DNA of 64,000 bases from an uncultured Rhodospirillales bacterium (lineage in GTDB: Bacteria; Pseudomonadota; Alphaproteobacteria; CACIAM-22H2): positions 1 through 64,000 of the forward strand of contig CALANV010000030.1 in assembly GCA_937926175.1 (NCBI GenBank), given 5' to 3'. A model generated the notes under the pieces. That model was given only the letters and a program-made list of their open reading frames with translations, did not search any database and was not told the DNA's origin. This document shows positions 52,555-62,195 of this stretch, piece after piece (position 1 is the first letter of the stretch; each line of letters starts with the position of its first letter). Position numbers and translations under genes: made by a program.

Positions 52555-55383
52555 ATGCGGCGTGAGTTCCTTCAGTCGGGCGAGACAGAGCCTTACCGGC
52601 AGAGCGTCGATGATGTCCTGGCGGCACTCGGCTCGGATGCACGGTCGGGCCTCAGCCATCAGCAGGCGCGGGACCGGCTCGAACGGTACGGCAGGAACGA
52701 ACTGGCCGCGGAAAAGCCTGTTCCTGCATGGCGGAAGTTTCTCGACCAGTTCACCGACGTGCTCGTGATCCTGCTGCTCATCGCCGCAGTGATATCGGCG
52801 GCCCTCTGGCTGTACGAGCGCGAGGCCGCCTTGCCCTACGAAGCGATCGCGATCCTGGCCGTCGTGCTGCTCAACGCCGTGATGGGATATGTCCAGCAGG
52901 CGCGCGCCGAACGTGCCGTCGCAGCACTGCGCCAGATGTCGGCGGCACAGGCCAAGGTCATTCGCGGCGGCGAGCGGCAGACTATCCTTGCGGCGGAGGT
53001 CGTGCCGGGCGACATCATCCTGGTCGAAGAGGGCGACACCGTCCCGGCCGATGCGCGCCTCATCGAATCCACGGCGCTCCAAACCGCGGAGGCGGCGCTG
53101 ACCGGCGAGAGCCTGCCCGTGTCGAAGGACGTCGCCGCGATCGCCGAGGAAGTGGAGCTCGGCGACCGCCACAACATGATCTTCAGCGGCACGGCGGTAA
53201 CCTACGGGCGCGGCCGCGCGGTGGTCACGGCGACGGGCATGCAAACCCAGATGGGGCGCATCGCCGGCATGCTGAAGGAGACGCCGGACGACGCCACACC
53301 GCTGCAGAGGGAACTCGACAGGATCGGCAGGCTGCTCGGCCTGATCGTCGTCGCCATCGCCGTCGTCATGATCGCCACGATCCTCCTCGTCGAGGAAGTG
53401 CACGGCGTTTCGGCCATTTTCGAGGTCCTCATCCTCGGCGTGGCACTCGCGGTCGCGGCGGTGCCGGAAGGCCTTCCCGCGGTGGTGACCGCCGTGCTCG
53501 CGCTCGGCGTGCAGCGCATGGCGAAGCGAAACGCCATCATACGCCGTCTGGCTGCGGTCGAGACCCTCGGCTCGGCCAACGTCATCGCGTCGGACAAGAC
53601 GGGCACGCTGACCAAGAACGAGATGACGGTGCGCGTCGTCGCGACGGCAAGCGGACGGGTGACGTTGACCGGCACGGGCTATGCGCCGGAGGGCGAGGTT
53701 CGCAGAAGTGACGGCGAGAAAGTCGGCGGCGCCCTGCGCGACGAGCTACTGCGCACGCTCGCTGCCGCCGACCGGGCGAACAACGCCGTCCTGCGCGAGC
53801 AGGGCGGGCGCTGGACCGTACAGGGCGATCCGACCGAAGGCGCGCTGATCGTGGCGGCGCGCAAGGCCGGACTGGCAGCGGAGGCGCTGGATGCGCGCTT
53901 CAGCCGGGTCGCCGAGGTACCGTTCTCGTCCGAGCGCAAGCTGATGAGCACCGTCCATCGGGATGCCGACCGGTCGCAGCAGCTACGCGCCTTCACGAAG
54001 GGGGCGCCGGACGTCCTGCTCGCCCGCTGCTCCCATGAACTGGTCGGCACCGATACACGTCCTTTGACGGCGGAGCGCCGCGGCCAAATCCTGAAGGTCA
54101 ACGAGGAACTCGCGGGCGAAGGATTACGCACACTCGGCATCGCCTTCCGCTCCCTGCCCGACGACGCGGTCGAGCGGCAGAACGTCGACGAACGAATCGA
54201 GCAGGACCTCGTCTTCCTGGGGCTGGTCGGTATGATCGACCCGCCGCGCGAAGAGACCAGGGATGCGGTCGCACGTGCCAAGCGGGCCGGTATCCGCCCG
54301 ATCATGATCACCGGCGATCACCCCACGACGGCGGGATTTATCGCGACCGAACTCGGCATCGCCGCCGATGCCAAGGTCGTCACGGGGGCGATGCTGGAAC
54401 GCATGTCCGACGACGTGCTCGACCGGACGGTCCGCGAGGTGTCGGTCTATGCGCGCGTCAATCCCGCGCACAAGCTCCAGATCGTGAAGTCCCTGCAGCG
54501 CCAGGGAATGACCGTCGCGATGACCGGCGACGGCGTCAACGACGCGCCGGCCCTGAAAACCGCCGACATCGGCGTCGCCATGGGCATCACGGGAACGGAC
54601 GTTTCCAAGGAAGCCGCCGACATGGTGCTTGCGGACGACAACTTCGCCTCGATCGTGGCCGCCGTCGAGGAGGGGCGCGCGATCTTCTCGAATATCCGCA
54701 AGTTCCTGCGCTACCTGCTCTCCTCGAACATCGGCGAGGTGATGACGATGTTCTTCGGGGTGCTGTTGGCGGATCTGATCGGACTGACGCCGGACGGCAG
54801 CGGCGTCGCATTGCCGCTCGTGGCGACCCAGATTCTCTGGATCAATCTGGTGACGGATGGCGCCCCCGCCCTCGCCTTGGGCGTCGAGCCGGTCAGCCCC
54901 GGCGTCATGAACAGACAACCGCGCCCCCGCGGCGAAGGCGTGATTACACGCCACATGTGGGCGAACATTTTCTTCGTCGGCACGGTGATGGCGCTGGGAA
55001 CGCTGCTCGTGCTCGACGCGTCGCTTCCCGGCGGCCTGATCGAAGGTGCAGGCGACCTGCCCTACGCGCAGACGATGGCGTTCACGACGCTGATGATGTT
55101 CCAGCTCTTCAACGTCTTCAATGCGCGTTCCGACGAGCGAAGTGCGTTCGACAGGCTGTTCTCGAACCACTGGCTCTGGATCGCGGTCGGGTTCTCGCTT
55201 CTCCTGCACGTGGCGGTCATATATGTCCCGTTCCTGCAGGCCGCGTTCTCGACCGTAAGCCTGAGCGCGAGCGACTGGCTGTTCTGCGCGGCGACAGCCA
55301 GTTCCGTGCTGTGGTTGAGCGAGATCCGCAAGGCGGTGAAACGCGCGTTGGGCTCACCCTCGCCCGCAGTGACGTCGGCCTGA
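52555..55383 (+). CDS. P-type cation-transporting ATPase (P2A, Ca2+/Mn2+-type)
   Basis: The 942-residue inner-membrane pump has an N-terminal cation-ATPase domain (SHQQARDRLERYGRNEL), the actuator motif TGES at residues 183-186 and the phosphorylated Asp347 in SDKTGTLTKNE. The nucleotide domain includes KGAPDVLLARCS, and MTGDGVNDAPALKTADIG is the hinge. Helix M4 reads AVPEGLPAVVTA, the PEGLP motif of P2A pumps of the SERCA/PMR1 type. It probably exports Ca2+ or Mn2+. Length fits bacterial PMA1/PacL-like pumps. GGGGGC precedes the ATG by several bases. Confidence 0.92.
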   Translation: MRREFLQSGETEPYRQSVDDVLAALGSDARSGLSHQQARDRLERYGRNELAAEKPVPAWRKFLDQFTDVLVILLLIAAVISAALWLYEREAALPYEAIAILAVVLLNAVMGYVQQARAERAVAALRQMSAAQAKVIRGGERQTILAAEVVPGDIILVEEGDTVPADARLIESTALQTAEAALTGESLPVSKDVAAIAEEVELGDRHNMIFSGTAVTYGRGRAVVTATGMQTQMGRIAGMLKETPDDATPLQRELDRIGRLLGLIVVAIAVVMIATILLVEEVHGVSAIFEVLILGVALAVAAVPEGLPAVVTAVLALGVQRMAKRNAIIRRLAAVETLGSANVIASDKTGTLTKNEMTVRVVATASGRVTLTGTGYAPEGEVRRSDGEKVGGALRDELLRTLAAADRANNAVLREQGGRWTVQGDPTEGALIVAARKAGLAAEALDARFSRVAEVPFSSERKLMSTVHRDADRSQQLRAFTKGAPDVLLARCSHELVGTDTRPLTAERRGQILKVNEELAGEGLRTLGIAFRSLPDDAVERQNVDERIEQDLVFLGLVGMIDPPREETRDAVARAKRAGIRPIMITGDHPTTAGFIATELGIAADAKVVTGAMLERMSDDVLDRTVREVSVYARVNPAHKLQIVKSLQRQGMTVAMTGDGVNDAPALKTADIGVAMGITGTDVSKEAADMVLADDNFASIVAAVEEGRAIFSNIRKFLRYLLSSNIGEVMTMFFGVLLADLIGLTPDGSGVALPLVATQILWINLVTDGAPALALGVEPVSPGVMNRQPRPRGEGVITRHMWANIFFVGTVMALGTLLVLDASLPGGLIEGAGDLPYAQTMAFTTLMMFQLFNVFNARSDERSAFDRLFSNHWLWIAVGFSLLLHVAVIYVPFLQAAFSTVSLSASDWLFCAATASSVLWLSEIRKAVKRALGSPSPAVTSA

Positions 55384-55429
55384 CGCGCCTGTTTCTCGTA
55401 CGCGTCGCCGTTTCACAACCTTTCGACGC

Positions 55430-55449
55430 CCGACGCGCCGTAGCGTCGG
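55430..55449. terminator. Hairpin between convergent genes
   Basis: CCGACGC (55430-55436) pairs with GCGTCGG (55443-55449) around a 6-base loop, in the gap between the ATPase and mrpG stops. No T-run follows on either strand, so it is a possible bidirectional terminator or roadblock only. Confidence 0.35.
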
Positions 55450-55529
55450 CGGTCAGGGCTTCGGCAATGTCGATGCGCAGCGGATGTCCGCGTTGATGGA
55501 ATCGGGCGCCCCGATGGACACCTTCGCCA

Positions 55530-55928
55530 CTACGAGGACCGGTCTTCCGTCGGGGCGGACGTCACGTTCCGTTCACTGGACGGCGCGCGCCATTCAAAAT
55601 TACGCGCGTTGCCTTCCACCCGGTCCCGGAACAGGGCGGCGCGCACCAACAGGATCAGGCTGACGGGCGTGGTCACGGTGATGAAGACCGCGATCAGGAT
55701 TTCATGCACCACGGGTCGTGTCTGCAGCACTGAGAAGCAGATGATCGACGCGATCAACACGAAGACGGTCCCGAGCGTCGTTCCCAACGTCGGGGCATGG
55801 ACCCGTTCGTAGAACTGGCGGAGTCGCAGCAGCCCGAGCGAACCCGTGAGGGTCAAGCCGGCACCGAGGAGGACGAACAGCGCCGTCAGCAGAGCCGCCC
55901 ACGCCGGCAGATCCGGGCTCGCGATCAT
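55530..55928 (-). CDS. mrpG: Mrp antiporter subunit G
   Basis: The 132-residue protein has three predicted helices and the MrpG (PhaG) pattern: LLRLRQFYERVHAPTLGTTLG and ITVTTPVSLILLVRAALFRDR. A hydrophilic C-terminal tail extends beyond the core. Final gene of the operon. Its ATG overlaps the mrpF stop (ATGA). Confidence 0.92.
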   Translation of the reverse strand: MIASPDLPAWAALLTALFVLLGAGLTLTGSLGLLRLRQFYERVHAPTLGTTLGTVFVLIASIICFSVLQTRPVVHEILIAVFITVTTPVSLILLVRAALFRDRVEGNARNFEWRAPSSERNVTSAPTEDRSS

Positions 55929-56206
55929 TCGATCACCTCGCCGCGCATCAGGAACTTGGACAGTGCCACCGTCGTGACGAAGCCGATCATGGCGATGACG
56001 AGTGCCGCTTCGAAGTACAGCGTGCTGCCCGAGCGAATTCCGAACGTCAGCAAGAGCAGCATTGCATTGACGTAGAGCGTATCGAGACCAAGCACCCGGT
56101 CCTGCGCCCTCGGGCCTCGTATGATCCGGAATGCCGCCGCTGCCATCGCGAGGGCCAACATCACTTGGGCGATGACGAGCGACCAACCCAGTACAAGCGT
56201 GCTCAT
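55925..56206 (-). CDS. mrpF: Mrp antiporter subunit F
   Basis: The 93-residue, three-helix protein matches MrpF: FRIIRGPRAQDRVLGLDTLYVN near residue 26 is the signature, followed by YFEAALVIAMIGFVTTVALSKF. The ATG overlaps the mrpE stop by the ATGA pattern. Confidence 0.93.
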   Translation of the reverse strand: MSTLVLGWSLVIAQVMLALAMAAAAFRIIRGPRAQDRVLGLDTLYVNAMLLLLTFGIRSGSTLYFEAALVIAMIGFVTTVALSKFLMRGEVIE

Positions 56207-56691
56207 TCGAAGATCTCCAACAGCAGTCGTTCGTACCGGCCTTTGATGGTGTCGATCCAGGTGGTCTCGTCGATCAGATCGAGAATGTGGAGGGTCAGGA
56301 TGCCTCTGGCGGGGTCGAAACCGACCCAGAGGGTGCCTGGTGTCGCCGTGATGATGCAGGCCAGAACCGCGAGCCCGTACGGATTGCGCAGCTCGAGCGG
56401 GATATCGAGAAACCCGGACGTGATACTTCGACGCGGCACGCCGAAGATGATCCGTGCCACGGCGATGTTCGATCGAACGACGTCGGCGAGAACCAGCACG
56501 AACAAACGGCCGATGGCGCGAGGCCGGCGGATGCGGCTTCGGGCCGGCTCCAGCGCCGTCATCGTCCAGCCGCCGAGCAGCGCCAGCGCGCTGCCGAGCA
56601 GAATGTGCCCCGGCGAGACGGTTTGATTGAGCACCAGCCACACCGCCAGAAGGGTGGCCGACAGCAGCGGAAACGGCAGAAGCGCCTTCAT
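56203..56691 (-). CDS. mrpE: Mrp antiporter subunit E
   Basis: The 162-residue protein is MrpE/PhaE: LLPFPLLSATLLAVWLVLNQ is the first helix, with VARIIFGVPRRSITSGFLDIP and CIITATPGTLWVGFD as conserved segments. Hydrophobic N-terminal half and soluble C-terminal part fit the family. The ATG overlaps the mrpD stop (ATGA). Confidence 0.93.
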   Translation of the reverse strand: MKALLPFPLLSATLLAVWLVLNQTVSPGHILLGSALALLGGWTMTALEPARSRIRRPRAIGRLFVLVLADVVRSNIAVARIIFGVPRRSITSGFLDIPLELRNPYGLAVLACIITATPGTLWVGFDPARGILTLHILDLIDETTWIDTIKGRYERLLLEIFE

Positions 56692-58331
56692 GGGCCGGCC
56701 TCGGCACTGGAGCGCTGCACGCCGGGCGTCGTCAGCACGGTTCGGACGTAGTCGTGCGGCGAATGCAGGGACGCGGCGATTTCCTGCATGTAGCGCATCG
56801 CGGGCTCTGCCTTAGCGGTCAGCGTCGCGCAGCCCAGCAGGAGGACGGCCACCGGCACCATCTCGATGACGCGTACCCGCGGCACGCTCCATTCCTGGGG
56901 CGTCCAGAACGTGCGGATTCCCGCCCTCATCATGGCGAGGAGCGTCATCAGCCCCGAAAGAATGATGAGCGCGAGCAGCGTCCAGGTGATCGCCGGGACT
57001 TCGGCCTGCTGGCCCGACGGCTCGAACAAGGCCACCAGTATTGCGAACTTCGCGATGAATCCGGACAGGGGCGGCAGCCCCGCCAGCACCAGCGCGCAGC
57101 TCACGAAACAGAGGCCGAGCAAGGCTTCGGTTGCGGGAATGGCAATGCCGACCTCCTCCTCTTCCTTCAGATCCCCTTCCTCGTCCCCGCCATACGCCTC
57201 GCGCGTCACCGCGATCATGTCCGCACCCGGCGTGTGGCCGCGCTCGACGAGCTCGATCAGCATGAAGAAGGCGGCAATGGCGAGCGTCGAGCTGACGAGA
57301 TAGAACAGTGCCGCGCCGGTCACGTCGACGTGGCCCGTCGCGATCGCCGCGACCAAGGTTCCCGACGAGACCAGGACCGTATAGCCGGCGAGGCGTCCCA
57401 TGTTCTGGGACGCGAGCGCACCGATCGCGCCGAAGGCGATGGTCGCCATCCCGCTGATCAGAAGCCATTCGCCGCCGAACCCGGCCGATGCGCCGCTTTC
57501 CGGGCCGAAGAGCAGCAGCCAGAGCCGCAGGATCACGTAGACGCCCACCTTGCTCAGAATGGCAAGGATTGCCGCGACGGGCGGTGCCGCGGCCGAATAG
57601 GCCGCCGGCAACCAGAAGCACAGCGGCCATATTCCCGCCTTGACCAGGAACGCGACCCCGAGCACGGCGGCGCCCGCCTCGAGCAGCATTCGGGCCTCGG
57701 CCGGAACCTGCGCCATGCGCACGGACAGGTCGGCCATGTTGAGCGTGCCGGTCACCCCATAGATCAAACTCACGCCGATCAGGAAGAGCAGCGACGCGAC
57801 GAGGTTGATCGCGATGTAATGCAGCCCCGCCCTGACGCGGGCGGTACCCGAGCCGTGCAGCACGAGGCCATAGGATGCGGCGAGCAGCAGCTCGAAGAAG
57901 ACGAAGAGATTGAAGAGATCACCGGTCAGGAACGCACCGTTGATCCCCATCAAGAGCAGCTGGAACAGCGAATGGAAATGGGAGCCGGCGCGGTGCCATT
58001 GGGCGAGCGAATATACCGCCGTCGCCAGCGCCAGTGCGCTGGTCAGAACCAAGAGGACGGCCGACAGGCGATCCACGACCAGCACGATGCCGAACGGCGC
58101 GGGCCAATCGCCGAGGCGATAGACGCCGACACGAGCCGACCCGCCCGCGTCGACGGCCGCATCGGCCGAAAACAGCAGAGCAAGCGCCACACCGGTCAGG
58201 ACGAGGACCGTCACGATGTTGATCGCGGCCTTGAGGCCATGCCGGCGTTCGTCGATGAACAGCATCGTGGCCGCGGCCACGAGCGGCAGCACGACCGGCG
58301 CGATCATCAGGTGATCGACCCACGGAGTCAT
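56688..58331 (-). CDS. mrpD: Mrp antiporter subunit D
   Basis: The 547-residue subunit is homologous to respiratory complex I subunit NuoM/NuoN and has about 14 helices. Signatures are FNLFVFFELLLAASYGLVLHG, VAFLVKAGIWPLCFWLPAAYS (proton-pathway lysine in FLVKAG) and LAGLPPLSGFIAKFAIL. An acidic cytoplasmic loop (GGDEEGDLKEEEEVG, around residue 390) is known in rhizobial PhaD-type subunits. It overlaps mrpC by ATGA. Confidence 0.94.
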   Translation of the reverse strand: MTPWVDHLMIAPVVLPLVAAATMLFIDERRHGLKAAINIVTVLVLTGVALALLFSADAAVDAGGSARVGVYRLGDWPAPFGIVLVVDRLSAVLLVLTSALALATAVYSLAQWHRAGSHFHSLFQLLLMGINGAFLTGDLFNLFVFFELLLAASYGLVLHGSGTARVRAGLHYIAINLVASLLFLIGVSLIYGVTGTLNMADLSVRMAQVPAEARMLLEAGAAVLGVAFLVKAGIWPLCFWLPAAYSAAAPPVAAILAILSKVGVYVILRLWLLLFGPESGASAGFGGEWLLISGMATIAFGAIGALASQNMGRLAGYTVLVSSGTLVAAIATGHVDVTGAALFYLVSSTLAIAAFFMLIELVERGHTPGADMIAVTREAYGGDEEGDLKEEEEVGIAIPATEALLGLCFVSCALVLAGLPPLSGFIAKFAILVALFEPSGQQAEVPAITWTLLALIILSGLMTLLAMMRAGIRTFWTPQEWSVPRVRVIEMVPVAVLLLGCATLTAKAEPAMRYMQEIAASLHSPHDYVRTVLTTPGVQRSSAEAGP

Positions 58332-58672
58332 CGCTCGCGCTCCGCACCGTCGACGTGGTCGCTTCCCGTCAATCCGCGCAAGGCCAGCAACACGACCAGG
58401 AACAAGGCCGTGGTCGCGAAGCCGATGACGATTGCGGTGAGGACGAGTGCCTGCGGCAGTGGATCGGCGAAGGAGGCGAGATCGCCGACCTGCCCCTTGT
58501 CCAGGATGGGTGCCATGCCCACCCGAAGGCGTCCCATGCTGAAGATGAAGAGATTGACCGCGTAGGACAGCAGCGTCAGGCCGATGATCACCTGATAGGT
58601 ACGCGGCCGCAGGACCAGCCAGACCCCCGAGGCCGCCAACGCGCCGATCGCGAGAGACAGCACGAGTTCCAT
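58328..58672 (-). CDS. mrpC: Mrp antiporter subunit C
   Basis: The 114-residue, three-helix protein is a NuoK-like MrpC. LRPRTYQVIIGLTLLSYAVNLF near residue 22 and DPLPQALVLTAIVIGFATTA near 70 (conserved PLPQALVLTAIVI) are diagnostic. The ATG overlaps the mrpAB stop by one base (TGATG). Confidence 0.94.
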   Translation of the reverse strand: MELVLSLAIGALAASGVWLVLRPRTYQVIIGLTLLSYAVNLFIFSMGRLRVGMAPILDKGQVGDLASFADPLPQALVLTAIVIGFATTALFLVVLLALRGLTGSDHVDGAERER

Positions 58673-61599
58673 CACCGCTCCTCTGACCGGGCGACAACGG
58701 GCTCGTGCGGCGTCTGCAGGCGGTGGCTGCGGACGGACTGGTGGGCGAGCGCAATCAGGATCAGGGTCGTGGCGCCCAGAACGAGGGCGAACACGCCGAG
58801 ATCGAAGATGAGGGCGCTGGCAAGCGGGACGGCGCCGATGCCGGGGAGGTCCGCATAGCGGAAATAGGAGGTGAGGAACGGGTGGGAGAAAAACCACGCG
58901 CCCGCGCCCGTACCGGCCGCCAGCAGCAGGCCGGTGGCCATCCAGCGCAGCGGATGCACCCGAAGATGCGATTCGACGAAGCGGATCCCGCTGGCCATGT
59001 ACTGAAGAATGAGGCCTGCCGCCACGGTCAGACCCGCCACGAAGCCGCCGCCGGGAAGGTCGTGGCCCCGGAGGAACAGGAATACGGCCAGCAGCCCGAT
59101 GAAGGGAAACAGCAGCTTTATGATCACGGCCGGCACGGCGAGGTAGTCTGCGATGGTGTCGCCGATCTGGCGTTTCGGATGGGCATCGTCATGCGCGTTC
59201 TGAAGGCGCTGCTGCTCCGGAATATCGATGCTGTCGGGCGCCGGCCTGAAGCGGCGCAGCAGCGCGAACACCGTCAGTGCGACCACGCCGAGGACGGTAA
59301 TCTCCCCCAACGTATCGAAGCCGCGGAAGTCCACCAGGATGACGTTGACGACGTTGGTACCGCCGCCTTCGGTGTAGGCACGCTCGAGGAAGAACGCCGA
59401 CAGGCTGTCGGGCAACGGATGCGTCAGCACCGCGTAGGTCACCGCCGCAAGGCCGACGCCGGTGACGGCGGCAAGCACGAGGTCGCGAATCCGACGGGCG
59501 CGCGCGGCGATGCCGGGTCGAACATCCAGGTCACGGGCCTCGATCCGTTTCGGCAGCCAGCGCAAGCCGAGCAGGATCAGAACGGTCGTCACGATCTCGA
59601 CGACGAGCTGGGTCAGGGCAAGATCGGGCGCGGACAGCCAGACGAACGTGACACAGGTGGCAAGCCCGGCGCCGCCGATCAGGACGAGGGCCGCCAGCCT
59701 GTGGAACTTCGCGACGTAGGCACCGCTCACGGCACAGGCAATGCCGATAGCCCACACCACGGCGAAAGCCGGATCGAGCGGGGTGACCGCGGCGTCGCCC
59801 CAGTCGAGGCCGTGCACATAGATCGGCCAAAGTGCGACGATCAGTGCGACGCCGACCAGGAGCCGCAACTGCGGCTGCAGGCGGCGGGTGCCCAGCGTAC
59901 GTTCCAACGACCGCGCGCCGCGCCACGAGATCGCGACCATCACACGCTCGAAGATGCGCTGCCCCTTTATATTGCGCAGCAGGGGCGGTCCCGCGGGGCT
60001 GCGCTGGAGATAGTCGTGCAGAAGCACATAGAGCGTCGTACCGCCCGCCAGCGCGATCAAGCTCATCAGAAGCGCCGGCGTGAACCCGTGCCAGATGGCG
60101 AGGCTGTACGCCGGCACGGCGTTCCCGAGGACGGCACGCACGGCACCATCCAGAATCGGCCCGATGGTGCGGCCCGGGAGAATTCCGACCACGAGACAGG
60201 CGAGCACGAGGAGTTCAACCGGAAACCGCATCCAGCGCGGCGGCTCCTTGGGCATGTGCGGCAGATCGGTCGGCGGGGGGCCGAAGAACACGTCGTGGAT
60301 GAAGCGCAGCGAATACGCGACGCTGAACGCGCCGGCCATGGTCGCGATATAGGGCAGCGCCTGATCCACGATCGAACCGTCGTGGATCTCGATCGTCTCC
60401 GCGAAGAACATCTCCTTGGAGAGGAACCCGTTGAGCAGAGGCACGCCGGCCATGGACGCGGCCGCGACCATGGCCAGCGTCGCCGTCCTCGGCATGTAGG
60501 GCCAGAGCCCGTTCAGGCGCCGGAAGTCGCGCGTGCCCGTCTCGTGATCGACGATGCCGGCAGCCATGAACAGCGAGGCCTTGAAGGTCGCGTGATTCAT
60601 GATGTGGAAGGTCGCGGCGACCAGCGCGAGCGGGCGGTCCAGTCCGATCAGCAGCGTGATCAGGCCGAGGTGGCTGATGGTCGAATAGGCCAGGAGACCT
60701 TTGAGATCCTGCTGGAAGATTGCGAAATAGGCGCCGAGCACGAAGGTGGCGAGACCGGCGCTGCCGACGAGCACGAGCCACTGCTCCGTTCCGCCCAGAG
60801 CCGGCCACAGGCGCACCAGCAGGAAAACGCCAGCCTTCACCATCGTCGCCGAGTGCAAATAGGCGGAGACGGGCGTGGGTGCCGCCATGGCGTGCGGCAA
60901 CCAGAAGTGGAAGGGAAATTGCGCGCTCTTGGTTAACGCGCCGAGCAGGACGAGGATCAGGATGGGAAGATAAAGGGAATGCGCGCGGAGGCGATCGCCC
61001 GCGGCGAGAACTTGGTCGAGGTCGTAGCTGCCGACAACATGGCCCAGTATCAGCACGCCCGCGAACAGCGCGAGCCCGCCTGTGGCGGTGATCGTCAGGG
61101 CCATGCGGGCGCCATCGCGCGCGGCCGCGGTGTGATGCCGATATCCGATCAGGAGGAATGAAAAGAGGCTCGTCAGCTCCCAGAAGAAAATGAGCTGGAT
61201 CAGGTTGCCCGAGAGCACGATGCCCAGCATCGCGCCCATGAATGCCAGCAGGAAGGCATAGAAACGCGGCACCGGATCCGACGGCGACATGTAATAGCGG
61301 GCATAGAGCATCACCAGCGTCCCGATGCCCGTGACCAGCGCAGCGAACATCCAAGCGAAGCCGTCCAGCCGCAACGTGAAGGTCAGCCCGAACTGCGGCA
61401 GCCAGGCGATCTCGTGCCGGAACACGGCGCCGTCAGCGACCACCGGATAGAGGGCCACCGTCATCAAGAGACCGGCGAGCGCGACGATGCCCGCGAGATA
61501 CGCGGCTGCATTACGTGCATCCGTCGGCAGAAGCGCCGCGACGAAGCTTCCTCCGAACGGAAGGAGTAGTACCGCCAGGAGAAAGATATCGTCCATCAC
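58672..61599 (-). CDS. mrpA: Fused Mrp antiporter subunits A and B
   Basis: The 975-residue protein is MrpA (about residues 1-780) fused to MrpB (about 790-950). The MrpA part has NuoL-like signatures: FFWELTSLFSFLLIGYRHH, SAQFPFHFWLPHAMAAPTPV, HIMNHATFKASLFMAAGIVDH and AGVPLLNGFLSKEMFF. The MrpB part includes LLFPFIGLLAVFLFLRGHD and LPGGGFVAGLTVAAGLILQY. The ABCDEFG set moves Na+ or K+ out against protons and supports alkali or salt tolerance and pH homeostasis. This fused AB arrangement is common in alphaproteobacteria. Confidence 0.95.
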   Translation of the reverse strand: MMDDIFLLAVLLLPFGGSFVAALLPTDARNAAAYLAGIVALAGLLMTVALYPVVADGAVFRHEIAWLPQFGLTFTLRLDGFAWMFAALVTGIGTLVMLYARYYMSPSDPVPRFYAFLLAFMGAMLGIVLSGNLIQLIFFWELTSLFSFLLIGYRHHTAAARDGARMALTITATGGLALFAGVLILGHVVGSYDLDQVLAAGDRLRAHSLYLPILILVLLGALTKSAQFPFHFWLPHAMAAPTPVSAYLHSATMVKAGVFLLVRLWPALGGTEQWLVLVGSAGLATFVLGAYFAIFQQDLKGLLAYSTISHLGLITLLIGLDRPLALVAATFHIMNHATFKASLFMAAGIVDHETGTRDFRRLNGLWPYMPRTATLAMVAAASMAGVPLLNGFLSKEMFFAETIEIHDGSIVDQALPYIATMAGAFSVAYSLRFIHDVFFGPPPTDLPHMPKEPPRWMRFPVELLVLACLVVGILPGRTIGPILDGAVRAVLGNAVPAYSLAIWHGFTPALLMSLIALAGGTTLYVLLHDYLQRSPAGPPLLRNIKGQRIFERVMVAISWRGARSLERTLGTRRLQPQLRLLVGVALIVALWPIYVHGLDWGDAAVTPLDPAFAVVWAIGIACAVSGAYVAKFHRLAALVLIGGAGLATCVTFVWLSAPDLALTQLVVEIVTTVLILLGLRWLPKRIEARDLDVRPGIAARARRIRDLVLAAVTGVGLAAVTYAVLTHPLPDSLSAFFLERAYTEGGGTNVVNVILVDFRGFDTLGEITVLGVVALTVFALLRRFRPAPDSIDIPEQQRLQNAHDDAHPKRQIGDTIADYLAVPAVIIKLLFPFIGLLAVFLFLRGHDLPGGGFVAGLTVAAGLILQYMASGIRFVESHLRVHPLRWMATGLLLAAGTGAGAWFFSHPFLTSYFRYADLPGIGAVPLASALIFDLGVFALVLGATTLILIALAHQSVRSHRLQTPHEPVVARSEER

Positions 61600-61660
61600 C
61601 GGTCGTTCTGTTGGTCTGACGGAGGCAAATAGCGTGAGATCTGATCGCAGGAAGTTACCT

Positions 61661-61690
61661 AATATGGTTGGTTTTGCGCGTGCACATCAA
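61661..61690 (-). promoter_or_regulatory. Candidate sigma-70 promoter of the Mrp operon
   Basis: On the minus strand TTGATG and CATATT are 18 bases apart, each matching four of six consensus positions, in the most A+T-rich part of the gap. The predicted start would be about 50-60 bases before the ATG at 61599. Confidence 0.35.
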
Positions 61691-61701
61691 GGTATGCACG
61701 C
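61678..61701. promoter_or_regulatory. Operator-like inverted repeat overlapping the candidate Mrp promoter
   Basis: GCGTGCA (61678-61684) and TGCACGC (61695-61701) form a perfect 7-bp inverted repeat with a 10-base spacer. It covers the proposed -35 box, as expected for a repressor or activator site. The regulator is unknown. Confidence 0.4.
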
Positions 61702-62008
61702 ATATCAAGAAATTGAGCCAACGCCGCGAATGCGGACGTCAGCGACCGCAAGCAAAGCTAGGCGGCGCGGGGTCCGCCTGACGTGACGTCAACGAGAACC
61801 GGCGAGGCCGTTCGGCGTGTCCCGCAGCCAGCCTCAGACGTCGAGCGCCATCGGCACGAGCGTCGTGGCCCCCCAACCGGACAGACCGGAAGCCGGCCGC
61901 CGACGACCCCGGAAGACCGGTCCTATGGCGCGCCAGCGCAACCACGGAAGCGTGGCCCGCAAGCAGCCCAGCACGTGCAGGAAAGGCCAGGAAAAGGCCC
62001 GGAAAATA

Positions 62009-62085
<77 letters not shown>

Positions 62086-62195
62086 GCACGCCGGGGCGGA
62101 GATTAGCCGATCAACCGCCCCTGGTGCAAATGGTGAACCATCCGCCGGCACCACGTCGCGACAGCATCCGGCAGCCGGCCGCCGCGACAGCGCGG

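Larger units (their letters stand above)
61600..62008. other. Intergenic region upstream of the Mrp operon
   Basis: About 410 bases between mrpAB and the tRNA gene. It holds the candidate promoter and operator described separately, plus a locally A+T-richer patch (61660-61720). No gene is supported. Confidence 0.4.
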
